Positions 1-8,204 of a DNA stretch of 64,000 bases are shown piece by piece; the first letter of the stretch is position 1, and every line of letters begins with the position of its first letter. The notes below the pieces were generated by a model that ran no database searches, was not told where the DNA came from, and was given only the letters and a program-made list of their open reading frames with translations. Origin of the DNA: an uncultured Prolixibacteraceae bacterium (GTDB lineage: Bacteria > Bacteroidota > Bacteroidia > Bacteroidales > Prolixibacteraceae); assembly GCA_937915865.1 (NCBI GenBank), contig CALGIG010000015.1, positions 290,612 through 354,611 of the forward strand. Direction: 5' to 3'. Made by a program: the position numbers and the translations under genes.

Positions 1-628
1 GAAAGGCAATTTGCTGATTGGCTAATTCAACTAAAATTCGGAAGTCGGGCTTTACCGGATTCGGTTTTACGCGACACAAACGAGACAGGAAAAGTCCATT
101 TATTTCAGCCATATTTTCAACTTCCTGAAGCTGCTCTGCGGGCAAAATCAAGGCAATTTGCCCATTCTGCTGAAGTAATTTTGCTGCCCCTGAAATTAAC
201 ACATCGAGTGGCAGCGCCTCTGAATGCCTTGCTTGAGCGCGGGTTTCGGCCGGAGCTTTTACACCATTGCTAAAAAACGGTGGATTGCTCACAATCAAAT
301 CGTATTTATCTTCAGTTTCTGCAGCAAACTCTTGAAATGATTGGCAAAACAAATTAATCCGATCACCCCAATTCGATTGCTGCACATTGAAAAGCGCTTC
401 CTCGCAGGCATCGCAGTCAATTTCGCAGGCATCGATTTTGGCTAAAGCGTTTTTTTGAGCCAGCATCAAAGCGATCAGCCCAGTGCCGCTGCCAATATCC
501 AGCATGCGCATAGCCTTCGAAACTTTGGCCCAGGCACCCAGCAACACGCCATCCACGCCCACTTTCATGGCCGACCGTTCCTGCACGATTCTAAATTGCT
601 TAAATTGGAAATAGGAATTGCGAGGCAT
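1..628 (-). CDS. trmN6: tRNA1(Val) (adenine-N6)-methyltransferase, 3' end beyond window
   Basis: The minus strand is open from an ATG at 628 to the left edge, giving the first 209 residues of a class I SAM-dependent methyltransferase. The N-terminus begins MPRNSYFQFKQFRIVQE and continues with a KVGVDGVLLGAW stretch typical of YfiC/TrmN6. SAM motif I (LDIGSGTGLIAL) lies near residues 42-53, and the NPPFF catalytic motif of N6-adenine methyltransferases is at residues 115-119. Known members methylate A37 of tRNA-Val in the cytoplasm. The stop codon is outside the window. The start lies 8 bp past the ancestral stop of the upstream ORF6N gene, so the two were probably once adjacent genes; a frameshift now makes the upstream frame overlap this gene by 29 bp. 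Family assignment is firm; tRNA specificity is inferred from the family. Confidence 0.9.
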   Translation of the reverse strand, partial: MPRNSYFQFKQFRIVQERSAMKVGVDGVLLGAWAKVSKAMRMLDIGSGTGLIALMLAQKNALAKIDACEIDCDACEEALFNVQQSNWGDRINLFCQSFQEFAAETEDKYDLIVSNPPFFSNGVKAPAETRAQARHSEALPLDVLISGAAKLLQQNGQIALILPAEQLQEVENMAEINGLFLSRLCRVKPNPVKPDFRILVELANQQIAF

Positions 629-1178
629 GGTAAAAGCTATTCCCGATTTCTTTTAAACCCAATTTCCCTGCGAGATTCCGGATTTTCTTGTTTTTCAATG
701 AGTTAGTCCAAGTAGTTGAATACAGCTCAATGTTTTTGTCCTGATTCGCCAGTCTCTTTTTAATCTCTTCAATTTCAAGACGAACACTTAAATTATCTGC
801 AAGCAATTGACGAACCTTTGTGAAAATCCGCATGATCTGAATGTTTACTTTGATTGCCCTTTCGCTGTTTAAAACACTCGACAACATCAAAACTCCATGT
901 TCGGTAAAAACAAAAGGAGGTTTTCTCCGGCCTCCCCAACTTGATGTCGCAAATTGCGACATCAAGTTACTAAATTCAACTTCAGTCAACTGGAACATAA
1001 AATCCTCTGGGAACCTTGATAGATTGCGTTTTACCTGCTCATTTAAACGACGGGTTTCAACACCATAAAGCTCAGCCAAATCACTATCTATCATTACCTT
1101 TAAATCTCGTACATAATAAATCTTGCTCAAAATAATCTCATCTGGAATTACTAAAGCATTTTCTGAACTATGACTCAT
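600..1178 (-). pseudogene. ORF6N-domain DNA-binding protein, frameshifted near the C-terminus
   Basis: The first ~150 residues are a normal ORF6N protein: residues 13-100 hold the N-terminal DNA-binding domain (VRDLKVMIDSDLAELYGVET, then FPEDFMFQLT and FTEHGVLMLSSVLNS), followed by a coiled-coil-like helix. After NIEL the usual VFNYLDELIEKQENP-type tail is lost from this frame and replaced by an unrelated tail reading to 600. The expected tail is present in the next frame (VFNYLD, stop at 703-705, LIEKQENPESRREIGFKRN, stop at 637-639). This implies a one-base loss at about 724-725 plus a nonsense change (GAA to TAA). ORF6N proteins occur in phages and mobile islands; the role here is unknown. 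The DNA-binding domain is intact, so a truncated product could still be made. Confidence 0.85.
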
Positions 1179-1197
1179 ATCATCGTTGTTTTTAAAT

Positions 1198-2490
1198 TCA
1201 AAGAATCACCAGCGTTTTCCCTATCGCATCCCTCAATTTCGCCTCTACCTTTACTTGCTCAGCAAATTCATTCCATTTGGCAACGGTTTCGGCAATTTGC
1301 TGAACAATAACCGGAGCTTTTTTTACATTCATTTGGCGGCCAACTTCCAGTAAATCGTCTCGGGTAATTGTCTGTCGCTTGCCGTTTATGCTCAGCACGT
1401 GTTGGCTCACCCAGGCACTTCCGGGGCGGTAAGCATGGCAAACATCGTACGCCGGCGCCAACCGCCATTCGCTTTGCGGGTTCATGATAAAAGCAAAATT
1501 CTTGGTGTGGTCGTCGCAGTTTTGGGCCATCACGTTAAACACCATTCGGCGATACATTTGCTCGGCTTCGGGGTAAGTTAGCCGTAACGCGCGCATGGTT
1601 TGGAACAACTGCTCGTAGCTGTACGAATAAATATCGTTGAAATCGTAGTGCATCATGGCGCAAAACGTTTGCACATGCAACTTTTGGATTCCGTTTGGGC
1701 GGTCGAATCGGCGCGTCATAAAATGTGCACGACTATTTTCTTCAATTAACCGGCATTCGGTCATTTCAATTCCACAGGCAACAGCCATCAGGTAATATGC
1801 CATTTCCACGCGGCCATAACCGAACGTAGCGCCAAATTGGGCATCGTCAACACCATCAAATTTCAGTAGCCAATGCGAAAAACCTTCAGGAGCATCAGTC
1901 TGCCCCGAGTGGACTTCGCCAGTTTCAGCATTCCAGGCAACAATCGCTTTTGCACGAGCACCGCCAGCCGATGTACCAATTTTCAGAATATCTGAAAGCG
2001 CTTTTTGCTCATCGTGCGACATGTCTGTACTAAACAATTCTCTACCCGTTAAAATCTGCTGAGCCACATCTACCAAACTACTGATCTCAACTTTTGATGA
2101 CTGATTCGCTGATGGCGGCACTACTGGTTCGAACTCCAACGCACCCATACCGCGTTTGCCAGTAAAACAAAGCATTTCCACTGGGTTCATACTCGCTGAA
2201 GGTCGGCCAACCCGGGCAAGCCATGCATCAATCAGTGTGCTTCCGTAGCGATCGGGTAAAACATCAGCCAGCAAACCTGGTAATCCTTTGAATGTTTTGT
2301 TTCCGGCCAATTCGGGAAACGAAAAAACAGTTCCTCGCGCCTGCGACAATGGCATTTTTAGAGGTGCAACATCTAGTCCATAACGTAAAAATCCGGCATC
2401 GAACTCAAAATCGGCAACTCCCGAATCTGCGTTCCAGTGTATAGCACCAATTCGCTTGCCCCAAATCGATATAAAAGCATTCTCAATCAT
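1198..2490 (-). CDS. HipA-type serine/threonine kinase toxin
   Basis: This 430-residue protein is of full length for HipA kinases, which arrest growth by phosphorylating a translation target (glutamyl-tRNA synthetase in E. coli) and are neutralised by a HipB partner. Visible motifs are the N-terminal subdomain (residues 1-120), a phosphate-binding loop GTSAGGARAKA at 172-182, MTRRFDR at 258-264, the catalytic loop NCDDHTKNF at 324-332 and the metal-binding APAYDV at 345-350 (Asp349). Its ATG overlaps the TAA of the upstream HTH gene by one base (TAATG), indicating translational coupling, the normal hipBA order. The particular substrate cannot be read from the sequence. Confidence 0.88.
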   Translation of the reverse strand: MIENAFISIWGKRIGAIHWNADSGVADFEFDAGFLRYGLDVAPLKMPLSQARGTVFSFPELAGNKTFKGLPGLLADVLPDRYGSTLIDAWLARVGRPSASMNPVEMLCFTGKRGMGALEFEPVVPPSANQSSKVEISSLVDVAQQILTGRELFSTDMSHDEQKALSDILKIGTSAGGARAKAIVAWNAETGEVHSGQTDAPEGFSHWLLKFDGVDDAQFGATFGYGRVEMAYYLMAVACGIEMTECRLIEENSRAHFMTRRFDRPNGIQKLHVQTFCAMMHYDFNDIYSYSYEQLFQTMRALRLTYPEAEQMYRRMVFNVMAQNCDDHTKNFAFIMNPQSEWRLAPAYDVCHAYRPGSAWVSQHVLSINGKRQTITRDDLLEVGRQMNVKKAPVIVQQIAETVAKWNEFAEQVKVEAKLRDAIGKTLVIL

Positions 2491-2837
2491 TACCAGTCGG
2501 GTAATTCGTAAGGTTTAGGCCCTTTAGTATTTCGGGCTCGTTTACGTTTTTTCATTTCGAGTGTTGCCAGATACATCGGGCTTGGCCGGTCTTCAACCTG
2601 AAAAATTTTTACAAACGACATTTGACCAAGCACTCGTAAAATCTGGATTAGGGAAATGAGTGTTCCACCTTTACCATTTTCTATTTGGCTGAGGGTACTG
2701 CGATTTATTCCGGCTGCATCGGCAATTTGTTGCTGGCTTTTATTTTGCTTTAAACGTGATTGCTGTACAAAGCGGCCAATTTGCTCTAAGACGGCATTGT
2801 CGCTTAATTCATCCCAATTTATGTTGATATTTTCCAT
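2490..2837 (-). CDS. HipB-type antitoxin, Xre-family HTH regulator
   Basis: A 115-residue protein with a Cro/C1-type helix-turn-helix at about residues 20-75 (FVQQSRLKQNKSQQQIADAA, then NRSTLSQIENGKG). A basic tail (KKRKRARNTKGPKPY) follows. It directly precedes and overlaps the HipA-type gene, so it is assigned as its antitoxin and autorepressor; HipB proteins bind operators upstream of their own operon. It is longer than E. coli HipB (88 residues), as is common in Bacteroidota. Expression probably starts at a TACATTTG -7 element just upstream, among repeated TTATTGATGGT sequences that could be its operators. Confidence 0.85.
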   Translation of the reverse strand: MENININWDELSDNAVLEQIGRFVQQSRLKQNKSQQQIADAAGINRSTLSQIENGKGGTLISLIQILRVLGQMSFVKIFQVEDRPSPMYLATLEMKKRKRARNTKGPKPYELPDW

Positions 2838-2858
2838 CGTTATTTTCTATTTTGAATA

Positions 2859-2967
2859 TTATTGATGGTTTTTCCACACAAATGTACGATTTATTTTTTT
2901 TATTTTTTAAATTTATTTTTTTTTATTTTTTCCATCATTAACAAGTAAAATAGCACTTATTGATGGT
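2859..2967 (-). promoter_or_regulatory. hipBA promoter region with three TTATTGATGGT-type repeats
   Basis: The identical 11-mer TTATTGATGGT occurs at 2859-2869 and 2957-2967, with an inverted near-copy (CCATCATTAA) at 2932-2941. Between them on the minus strand lies TACATTTG (2879-2886), a match to the Bacteroidota -7 consensus TAnnTTTG; no clear -33 element is visible in the A/T-rich tract upstream. The first repeat would sit at or just after the transcription start, a good position for autorepression. Operator function is inference. Confidence 0.5.
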
Positions 2968-3018
2968 ATTTACCACCAACATAGAATTGTTTAAGATTCA
3001 AATATTCAAGATTTTTTC

Positions 3019-4557
3019 TTATCCTCCCCAGTTTTCCCGATCTAAGCTTCTATACTGGATAGCTTCTGAAAGGTGATGACTTTCCACGCGTTCGCTTCCT
3101 TCCAAATCAGCTATTGTTCGCGATACTTTCAGGATACGGTCGTAGGCCCTGGCTGACAAACCCAATCTTTCCATTGCATTCTTGAGTAAGGTATTACTGG
3201 TTTCATCCAAGTCAACATATTGCCTGATCATTTTTGATGACATTTGTGCATTACAGAAGACACCTTCACTATCGTGAAATCGTTGCGACTGTATCTCACG
3301 CGCACGAATCACCCGCTGACGAATGGCAGAACTTGGCTCAGTGGGCGCCTGTTCCGATAGCTTTTTGAACGGAACCGGAACAACTTCCAGATGAATGTCG
3401 ATGCGATCCAATAATGGTCCGGAAATTTTGTTGAGGTATTTGGCAACCATACCAGGAGCGCACACACATTCTTTTGATGGGTGATTGTAATAGCCGCAAG
3501 GGCAGGGGTTCATGGAAGTTACGAGCATAAACGAAGCTGGGTATTCAACCGAGAATTTGGCGCGCGAAATGGTAATCAAACGATCTTCGAGCGGTTGGCG
3601 CATTACTTCGAGAACCTGTCGCTTAAATTCGGGAAGCTCGTCGAGAAATAAAACACCATTGTGGGCGAGGCTAATTTCTCCTGGTTGCGGAAACGCTCCA
3701 CCACCTACGAGCGCTACGTCTGATATTGTATGGTGTGGTGACCGGAATGGCCGTTGGGTCATCAGCGAAGTGTCTTTATCAATTTTCCCAACTACCGAAT
3801 GTATTTTTGTAGTTTCCAGTGCCTCGCGCAATGTGAAAGGAGGTAGAATAGTCGGAATCCGTTTGGCCAGCATAGTTTTTCCTGCGCCGGGCGGACCAAT
3901 CATGATAATGTTATGTCCGCCGGCTGCCGCTATCTCCAATGCCCGTTTTACATTTTCCTGTCCTTTGACATCCGAAAAATCGATTTCATAGTCGTTAACT
4001 TTAGCAAAAAACTCTTCGCGGGTATTAACAATGGTTTGTTCGAGTTCTGTTTCTCCGTTAAAAAAGTCGATAACTTCCTTCAGGCTTTCAACTCCATAGA
4101 TTTTTAGCCGGTCAACCACTGCTGCTTCACGTGCATTTTGTTTCGGCAATATAAATCCTTCAAACCCTTCTTCACGCGCTTTAATAGCAATGGGCAATGC
4201 CCCTTTAACCGGCTGTAAAGTTCCATCGAGCGATAATTCACCAACCATCATGTAATTTGCCACTTTATCGGCAACAATTTGCTCATTTGCAGTTAATATG
4301 GCAATTGCAATAGGTAAATCGTAAGCCGACCCTTCTTTTCGAATATCGGCAGGTGCCATGTTTATTACTACTTTTTTATGTGGCCACTTGTAGTTATTAA
4401 GCCGCATTGCTGACTCGATTCGTTGCTGGCTTTCTTTAACAGCGTTATCAGGCAATCCAACCATGAAAAATTTTATTCCCTGAGAGATTTCTGTTTCAAT
4501 GGTAATGGTTGTTGCATTGATCCCGTGGACTGCGCTGGCAAATGTTTTGATTAGCAT
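3019..4557 (-). CDS. YifB/ComM family Mg-chelatase-like AAA+ ATPase
   Basis: A 512-residue protein matching the full length of the YifB/ComM family. The N-terminal ~170 residues form the Lon-protease-like fold (NMAPADIRKEGSAYDLPIAI). The AAA+ core follows, with Walker A GPPGAGKT at 221-228 and Walker B VLFLDE at 302-307. A four-cysteine cluster (C352, C354, C364, C366 in NPCPCGYYNHPSKECVC) is followed by the C-terminal helical domain. ComM in Haemophilus and Vibrio is a hexameric helicase that promotes branch migration during natural transformation; the role in Bacteroidota is not established. It stands alone between hipBA and an exported protein gene, with 180 and 149 bp gaps. Confidence 0.93.
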   Translation of the reverse strand: MLIKTFASAVHGINATTITIETEISQGIKFFMVGLPDNAVKESQQRIESAMRLNNYKWPHKKVVINMAPADIRKEGSAYDLPIAIAILTANEQIVADKVANYMMVGELSLDGTLQPVKGALPIAIKAREEGFEGFILPKQNAREAAVVDRLKIYGVESLKEVIDFFNGETELEQTIVNTREEFFAKVNDYEIDFSDVKGQENVKRALEIAAAGGHNIIMIGPPGAGKTMLAKRIPTILPPFTLREALETTKIHSVVGKIDKDTSLMTQRPFRSPHHTISDVALVGGGAFPQPGEISLAHNGVLFLDELPEFKRQVLEVMRQPLEDRLITISRAKFSVEYPASFMLVTSMNPCPCGYYNHPSKECVCAPGMVAKYLNKISGPLLDRIDIHLEVVPVPFKKLSEQAPTEPSSAIRQRVIRAREIQSQRFHDSEGVFCNAQMSSKMIRQYVDLDETSNTLLKNAMERLGLSARAYDRILKVSRTIADLEGSERVESHHLSEAIQYRSLDRENWGG

Positions 4558-4706
4558 GGATGGAAAATTAGTAGTTATTGATTGCTATAAATTTACAAAG
4601 ACCAACACAAATTGCCAAATTATGATTAAAATTAATTCCTTATTTTAAATTCAGTAAAATCTAAATCATTTTAATCGAAGTAAATAATGTTCGGTTTGTT
4701 TTGAAA

Positions 4707-5273
4707 TTATACAGTTGCTATAAAATGACAGGTTTTATTTCCCCGGCGAACTGATTCCAGAATCTTTACATCGACTGGCTTACCTAATGCTGTTTCAAAA
4801 ATTGTTTGGTGTGTGGCACGGGTACATTCACAATGAATATCGTTGGGTTTCGCCGGACGGTATTTTGCTGCCGGACAATAACAACCTTTAGAAACTTCAC
4901 CGTACCTGATGTGTACTTTGTCTCCTTCTTTCCAAACTTCGAAATTGTGCTTATATGCCTCAAGCAGTTTATTTAAATTACCTTTCCCTTGTTCGGCAAT
5001 ATCGCTTTTGAATTTGAAACGATTGAAACAACCACGACCGCATCCGGCAAGCAATTTCACTTTTGTTTCCTGATCAAGCTCATTGTCAATTGTTTCAATT
5101 AAGTCTGACAACCAGTTCTGTATAAACTCTTTTTCCTGAAGCAATGTTTTGTATTTTTCATTTTCTTCTGAAATTGTTTCGGGCGATGCGGCTGAACTAG
5201 AGGTTGGTAATAAAAAACAGCCCGCGCATGCTCCTAAGGCAAGCGATCCTTTGAAGAATTGTTTTCTGTTCAT
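4707..5273 (-). CDS. Cysteine-rich exported protein of unknown function
   Basis: I do not recognise a characterised family. The 188-residue product starts MNRKQFFKGSLALGACAGC: an RK-type Tat-like motif followed by a hydrophobic stretch, and LGAC at 13-16 could serve as a lipobox. The mature part has seven cysteines: C78 and C82 (CGRGC), C131 and C133 (CYC), C148 and C150 (CEC), and C182. The ending (CECTRATHQTIFETALGKPV, then ESVRRGNKTCHF) resembles the C-terminal half of V4R/ATC-hydrolase-like folds, where such cysteines bind metal or substrate. Export of an already folded cofactor protein through Tat would fit, but this is inference. It is a single gene with no obvious partner. Confidence 0.6.
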   Translation of the reverse strand: MNRKQFFKGSLALGACAGCFLLPTSSSAASPETISEENEKYKTLLQEKEFIQNWLSDLIETIDNELDQETKVKLLAGCGRGCFNRFKFKSDIAEQGKGNLNKLLEAYKHNFEVWKEGDKVHIRYGEVSKGCYCPAAKYRPAKPNDIHCECTRATHQTIFETALGKPVDVKILESVRRGNKTCHFIATV

Positions 5274-5376
5274 GATTCTTGATTAATTAGTTTTCATCAA
5301 ACAGACAGTTTTCAAAGAGAAATACCCTAAAGCTTATTCATGAATGACAAAAACAAGATAATAACCAAATCCGGGA

Positions 5377-6840
5377 TTAAAGCATAGGGCTCAAAATACG
5401 TGAAAATGATTCTTTGATTTTGTTCAGACGGGGTCGTTTTTTCCATTCATCCAGAAGGATCAACTCACTTTTTTCTTGATCTTTGAAGAATTGCATGGTT
5501 AATTTTTTTGCTATCTCTTCATCATAAATCATAGCGTTTACCTCGAAATTGGTTTCGAGACTGCGAAAATCGAGGTTTGCTGTTCCTACTGAACAAAAAA
5601 TACCATCAGCAATGATGACTTTACTGTGGGCGAAACCAGCTTGGTAGAAATAAACTTTGACTCCAGCTTCGAGCAATTCCTCGATATACGAATTAGTTCC
5701 CCATTTCGGAGTTATGGCATCCGACAATCCGGGAACAATAATACGAACATCTATTCCTCCCAATGCCGAGGTTTTTAGTGCGGTAACAATATCGGGAGTT
5801 GGCATTAAATAAGGAGTTGAAATATAAACATAGTCTGAAGCTGAAGTAATGGCCGAAAAATAAGCCTGCCCAATGCTTTCCCAATCTGAGTCGGGGCCAC
5901 TGGCTACCATTTGAACTAGCTTTCCGTTTCCCGATTTAATAGACTTAAAATACTCATCCCCTTTCAGAATTTCTTTTGAAACAAAATACCAATCGGCCAT
6001 GAAAATAATTTGTAATGCAGTTGCGCTTCCGCCTGTTACTTTCAGGTGAGTATCGCGCCAGGGACCTATTTCACGAACTCCATCGAGATAACGGTCGGCA
6101 AAATTAAGCCCACCGACAAACGCCATGGTACCGTCAACCACCATAATTTTACGGTGATTTCGGTAATTTACCCGAGATGTCAGCATAGGAAACCGGACTT
6201 TCATAAAACAATCAACCTGAACACCAGCGCCCGACATTGAGCGGATGAATTTTTTCCGTAACTTCCAACTGCCAACATCATCGAAAATCAACCGGACTTC
6301 AACTCCTTCCTGTGCTTTTTTTATGAGTAATTCGCGTAATTGATTGCCAATTTTATCATTCTCAATAATATAATATTCAAGATGAATGTGATGTTTAGCC
6401 TGTTCAATAGCTTTAAATATTTCAGGGAATGTCTCTTCTCCATTTTGCAAAATTTGTACTTCATTGTCGCTAGTCAAAATGGCATTCGAATTACTTAGCA
6501 AAAGGTTCATCAACCGTTTTTTTGCATTGAGTTTTTCGCTTATTTCGAAATTACTGGTGGTAAGGTTATCGAGTTGCTCCATTGTTAGGTTTCGGAGCCT
6601 TTCGAGGTCTTTTAAGCCTTTGCGCGAATACATCTTTGTTTTACGGTATTCCTGTCCAAAAAAAAGGTAAATAATAACTCCAACAAAAGGAAGAAGAACC
6701 AGTACCAGTATCCAGCTAATTGTTTTTTCGGGGTTTCGGTTTTGGAGGATAATAAGAATGGCGATGAAAACAACGGTGAGGAAATAAAGGATGGTCACTA
6801 AATTGGGCATCGATTTCCATATACTGATTAAAATATCCAT
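5377..6840 (-). CDS. cls: Cardiolipin synthase (phospholipase D family)
   Basis: From the ATG at 6840 (preceded by CAGGAAA) the product has 487 residues, the usual length of bacterial Cls. An earlier in-frame start at 6897 would add an unlikely 19-residue basic lead. Two N-terminal membrane helices (within residues 12-62) precede two phospholipase D HKD motifs: HRKIMVVDG (H229, K231, D236) and HSKVIIADG (H405, K407, D412), each followed by the usual G-x-x-N. The enzyme joins two phosphatidylglycerol molecules (or a related donor) into cardiolipin at the inner membrane. It is separated by 135 bp from menE and is probably transcribed on its own. Confidence 0.92.
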   Translation of the reverse strand: MDILISIWKSMPNLVTILYFLTVVFIAILIILQNRNPEKTISWILVLVLLPFVGVIIYLFFGQEYRKTKMYSRKGLKDLERLRNLTMEQLDNLTTSNFEISEKLNAKKRLMNLLLSNSNAILTSDNEVQILQNGEETFPEIFKAIEQAKHHIHLEYYIIENDKIGNQLRELLIKKAQEGVEVRLIFDDVGSWKLRKKFIRSMSGAGVQVDCFMKVRFPMLTSRVNYRNHRKIMVVDGTMAFVGGLNFADRYLDGVREIGPWRDTHLKVTGGSATALQIIFMADWYFVSKEILKGDEYFKSIKSGNGKLVQMVASGPDSDWESIGQAYFSAITSASDYVYISTPYLMPTPDIVTALKTSALGGIDVRIIVPGLSDAITPKWGTNSYIEELLEAGVKVYFYQAGFAHSKVIIADGIFCSVGTANLDFRSLETNFEVNAMIYDEEIAKKLTMQFFKDQEKSELILLDEWKKRPRLNKIKESFSRILSPML

Positions 6841-6975
6841 TTTCCTGATTGTTGTTTTATGGCGATTAAATTTCAGGAAAAATTGAAATAAAACCAAATA
6901 AAAAGCTTGTTCAGTTGTAATATATCTAATACCGTAGAAAAATGGAAAAATAATTTGACTTTGAGTATCAGTTTA

Positions 6976-8046
6976 TTACTGAACCCTTTGAATAATTTGC
7001 ATCAATTCTCCTCTTTTGATTTTTCCACTTTCGGTTAGCGGAAATTGCTGAACGAATACGATGGCTTTAGGTTGTTCAAAAGGAGATAAAGTTGAACGTA
7101 TTTTTTCTTCAAGTTCTTTGGTGTCAGAACGATTTCCCTCGATAACAAGAACAATGCGCTCACCAAGTTTTATATCAGGAACACTGGAAATGACAAATGG
7201 ATGAAGGATGAGTTTATGCAATTTCTTCTCAATCGTTTCTGGCGAATATTTTATTCCTCCTGAAATGATGACTGAATCTGACCTACCCAGAATACGGAAT
7301 GATGTACTAGACTGAAGCTCTGCCAAATCATTGGTTTTTAGTGTTTCACCAAATTCGGGAAGATGAACCTGCAGGCATCCGTTTTCTTGTAGACTAACCC
7401 AAATACCAGGTAAACAGTGGTACAAATCAGATCTTAATTGACCCGAAAGTTCTCTGAGAGCAATGTGCGAAGCAGTTTCAGTCATGCCGTATGTTGAGAC
7501 AATGCGGCTATTTAATAACATAAGTTTACTTTCGAGTTTTGCTGAAATAGCTGATCCACCAACAAGCAGATTTCGGATATTTTGAAGTTTTTGCTCTCCC
7601 AATGGCAGCTCCAAAATTTTAATAACTTGATTGGGGACCAGGGCGCCAAGGTCATATATTTGATGGTTCAGAAAACCAAAATCAGTGGTAGGGTCAACGG
7701 TCACTAAGTTCATTTTCCCTACTATGGCCCTGACAACCATCATTTTACCTGCTATATACCGGCAGGGAAGACTTAATAAAAGTGTATCAGTTTGCTGAAG
7801 ATTAAAGTATTCAATTGTACGCCTGGCACTTTTTTGCATAATATATTTGGGTAGTTCAATGGTTTTGGGTTTGCCGGTACTGCCTGAAGTTTGTGCCATA
7901 ATATAAGTCGACTCCGAGAACCATTCGTTTAGGAACAAATATAATTCCCGCTCCCATTCCGAAAGAGTTTCTTTTTCAAGTGATCTGGCAATTTGGTCCC
8001 GATCAAATTTTTCACCATTGAGTAATATGAATGCTTCTTGTTCCAT
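6976..8046 (-). CDS. menE: o-succinylbenzoate-CoA ligase (AMP-binding), menaquinone synthesis
   Basis: An acyl-CoA synthetase of the ANL superfamily with the phosphate loop TSGSTGKPKTIE, a STYGMTETASH adenylate-binding stretch and a C-terminal GKIKRGEL lysine motif. About 356 residues is short for ANL enzymes but usual for Bacteroidota MenE. The start at 8046 (MEQEAFILLNGEKF) is preferred over 8109, because the intervening 21 residues look like untranslated leader. It activates o-succinylbenzoate to its CoA ester in menaquinone synthesis, directly after MenC, whose gene lies just upstream on the same strand. The 158-bp gap between them is long but contains no visible terminator. Confidence 0.88.
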   Translation of the reverse strand: MEQEAFILLNGEKFDRDQIARSLEKETLSEWERELYLFLNEWFSESTYIMAQTSGSTGKPKTIELPKYIMQKSARRTIEYFNLQQTDTLLLSLPCRYIAGKMMVVRAIVGKMNLVTVDPTTDFGFLNHQIYDLGALVPNQVIKILELPLGEQKLQNIRNLLVGGSAISAKLESKLMLLNSRIVSTYGMTETASHIALRELSGQLRSDLYHCLPGIWVSLQENGCLQVHLPEFGETLKTNDLAELQSSTSFRILGRSDSVIISGGIKYSPETIEKKLHKLILHPFVISSVPDIKLGERIVLVIEGNRSDTKELEEKIRSTLSPFEQPKAIVFVQQFPLTESGKIKRGELMQIIQRVQ

Positions 8047-8204
8047 CTTTATAGTTCGAAGTTTGACTGTTCCGGGTTTTAGGTTACGTGTTAATGTCAT
8101 TATTCGCAAATTGTATCTTACAATTCGAGATGTTTTAAACTACACTTTTCCTGTGTTCCCTGATTCATTTTCGAATCTTCAAACTCTCAAAATTTATTAA
8201 TTTA

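Noticed and set aside
3512..3991. A 159-codon frame on the plus strand opposite yifB
   Set aside because: It is a mirror of the conserved AAA+ coding region and has no recognisable domain, signal or start context.
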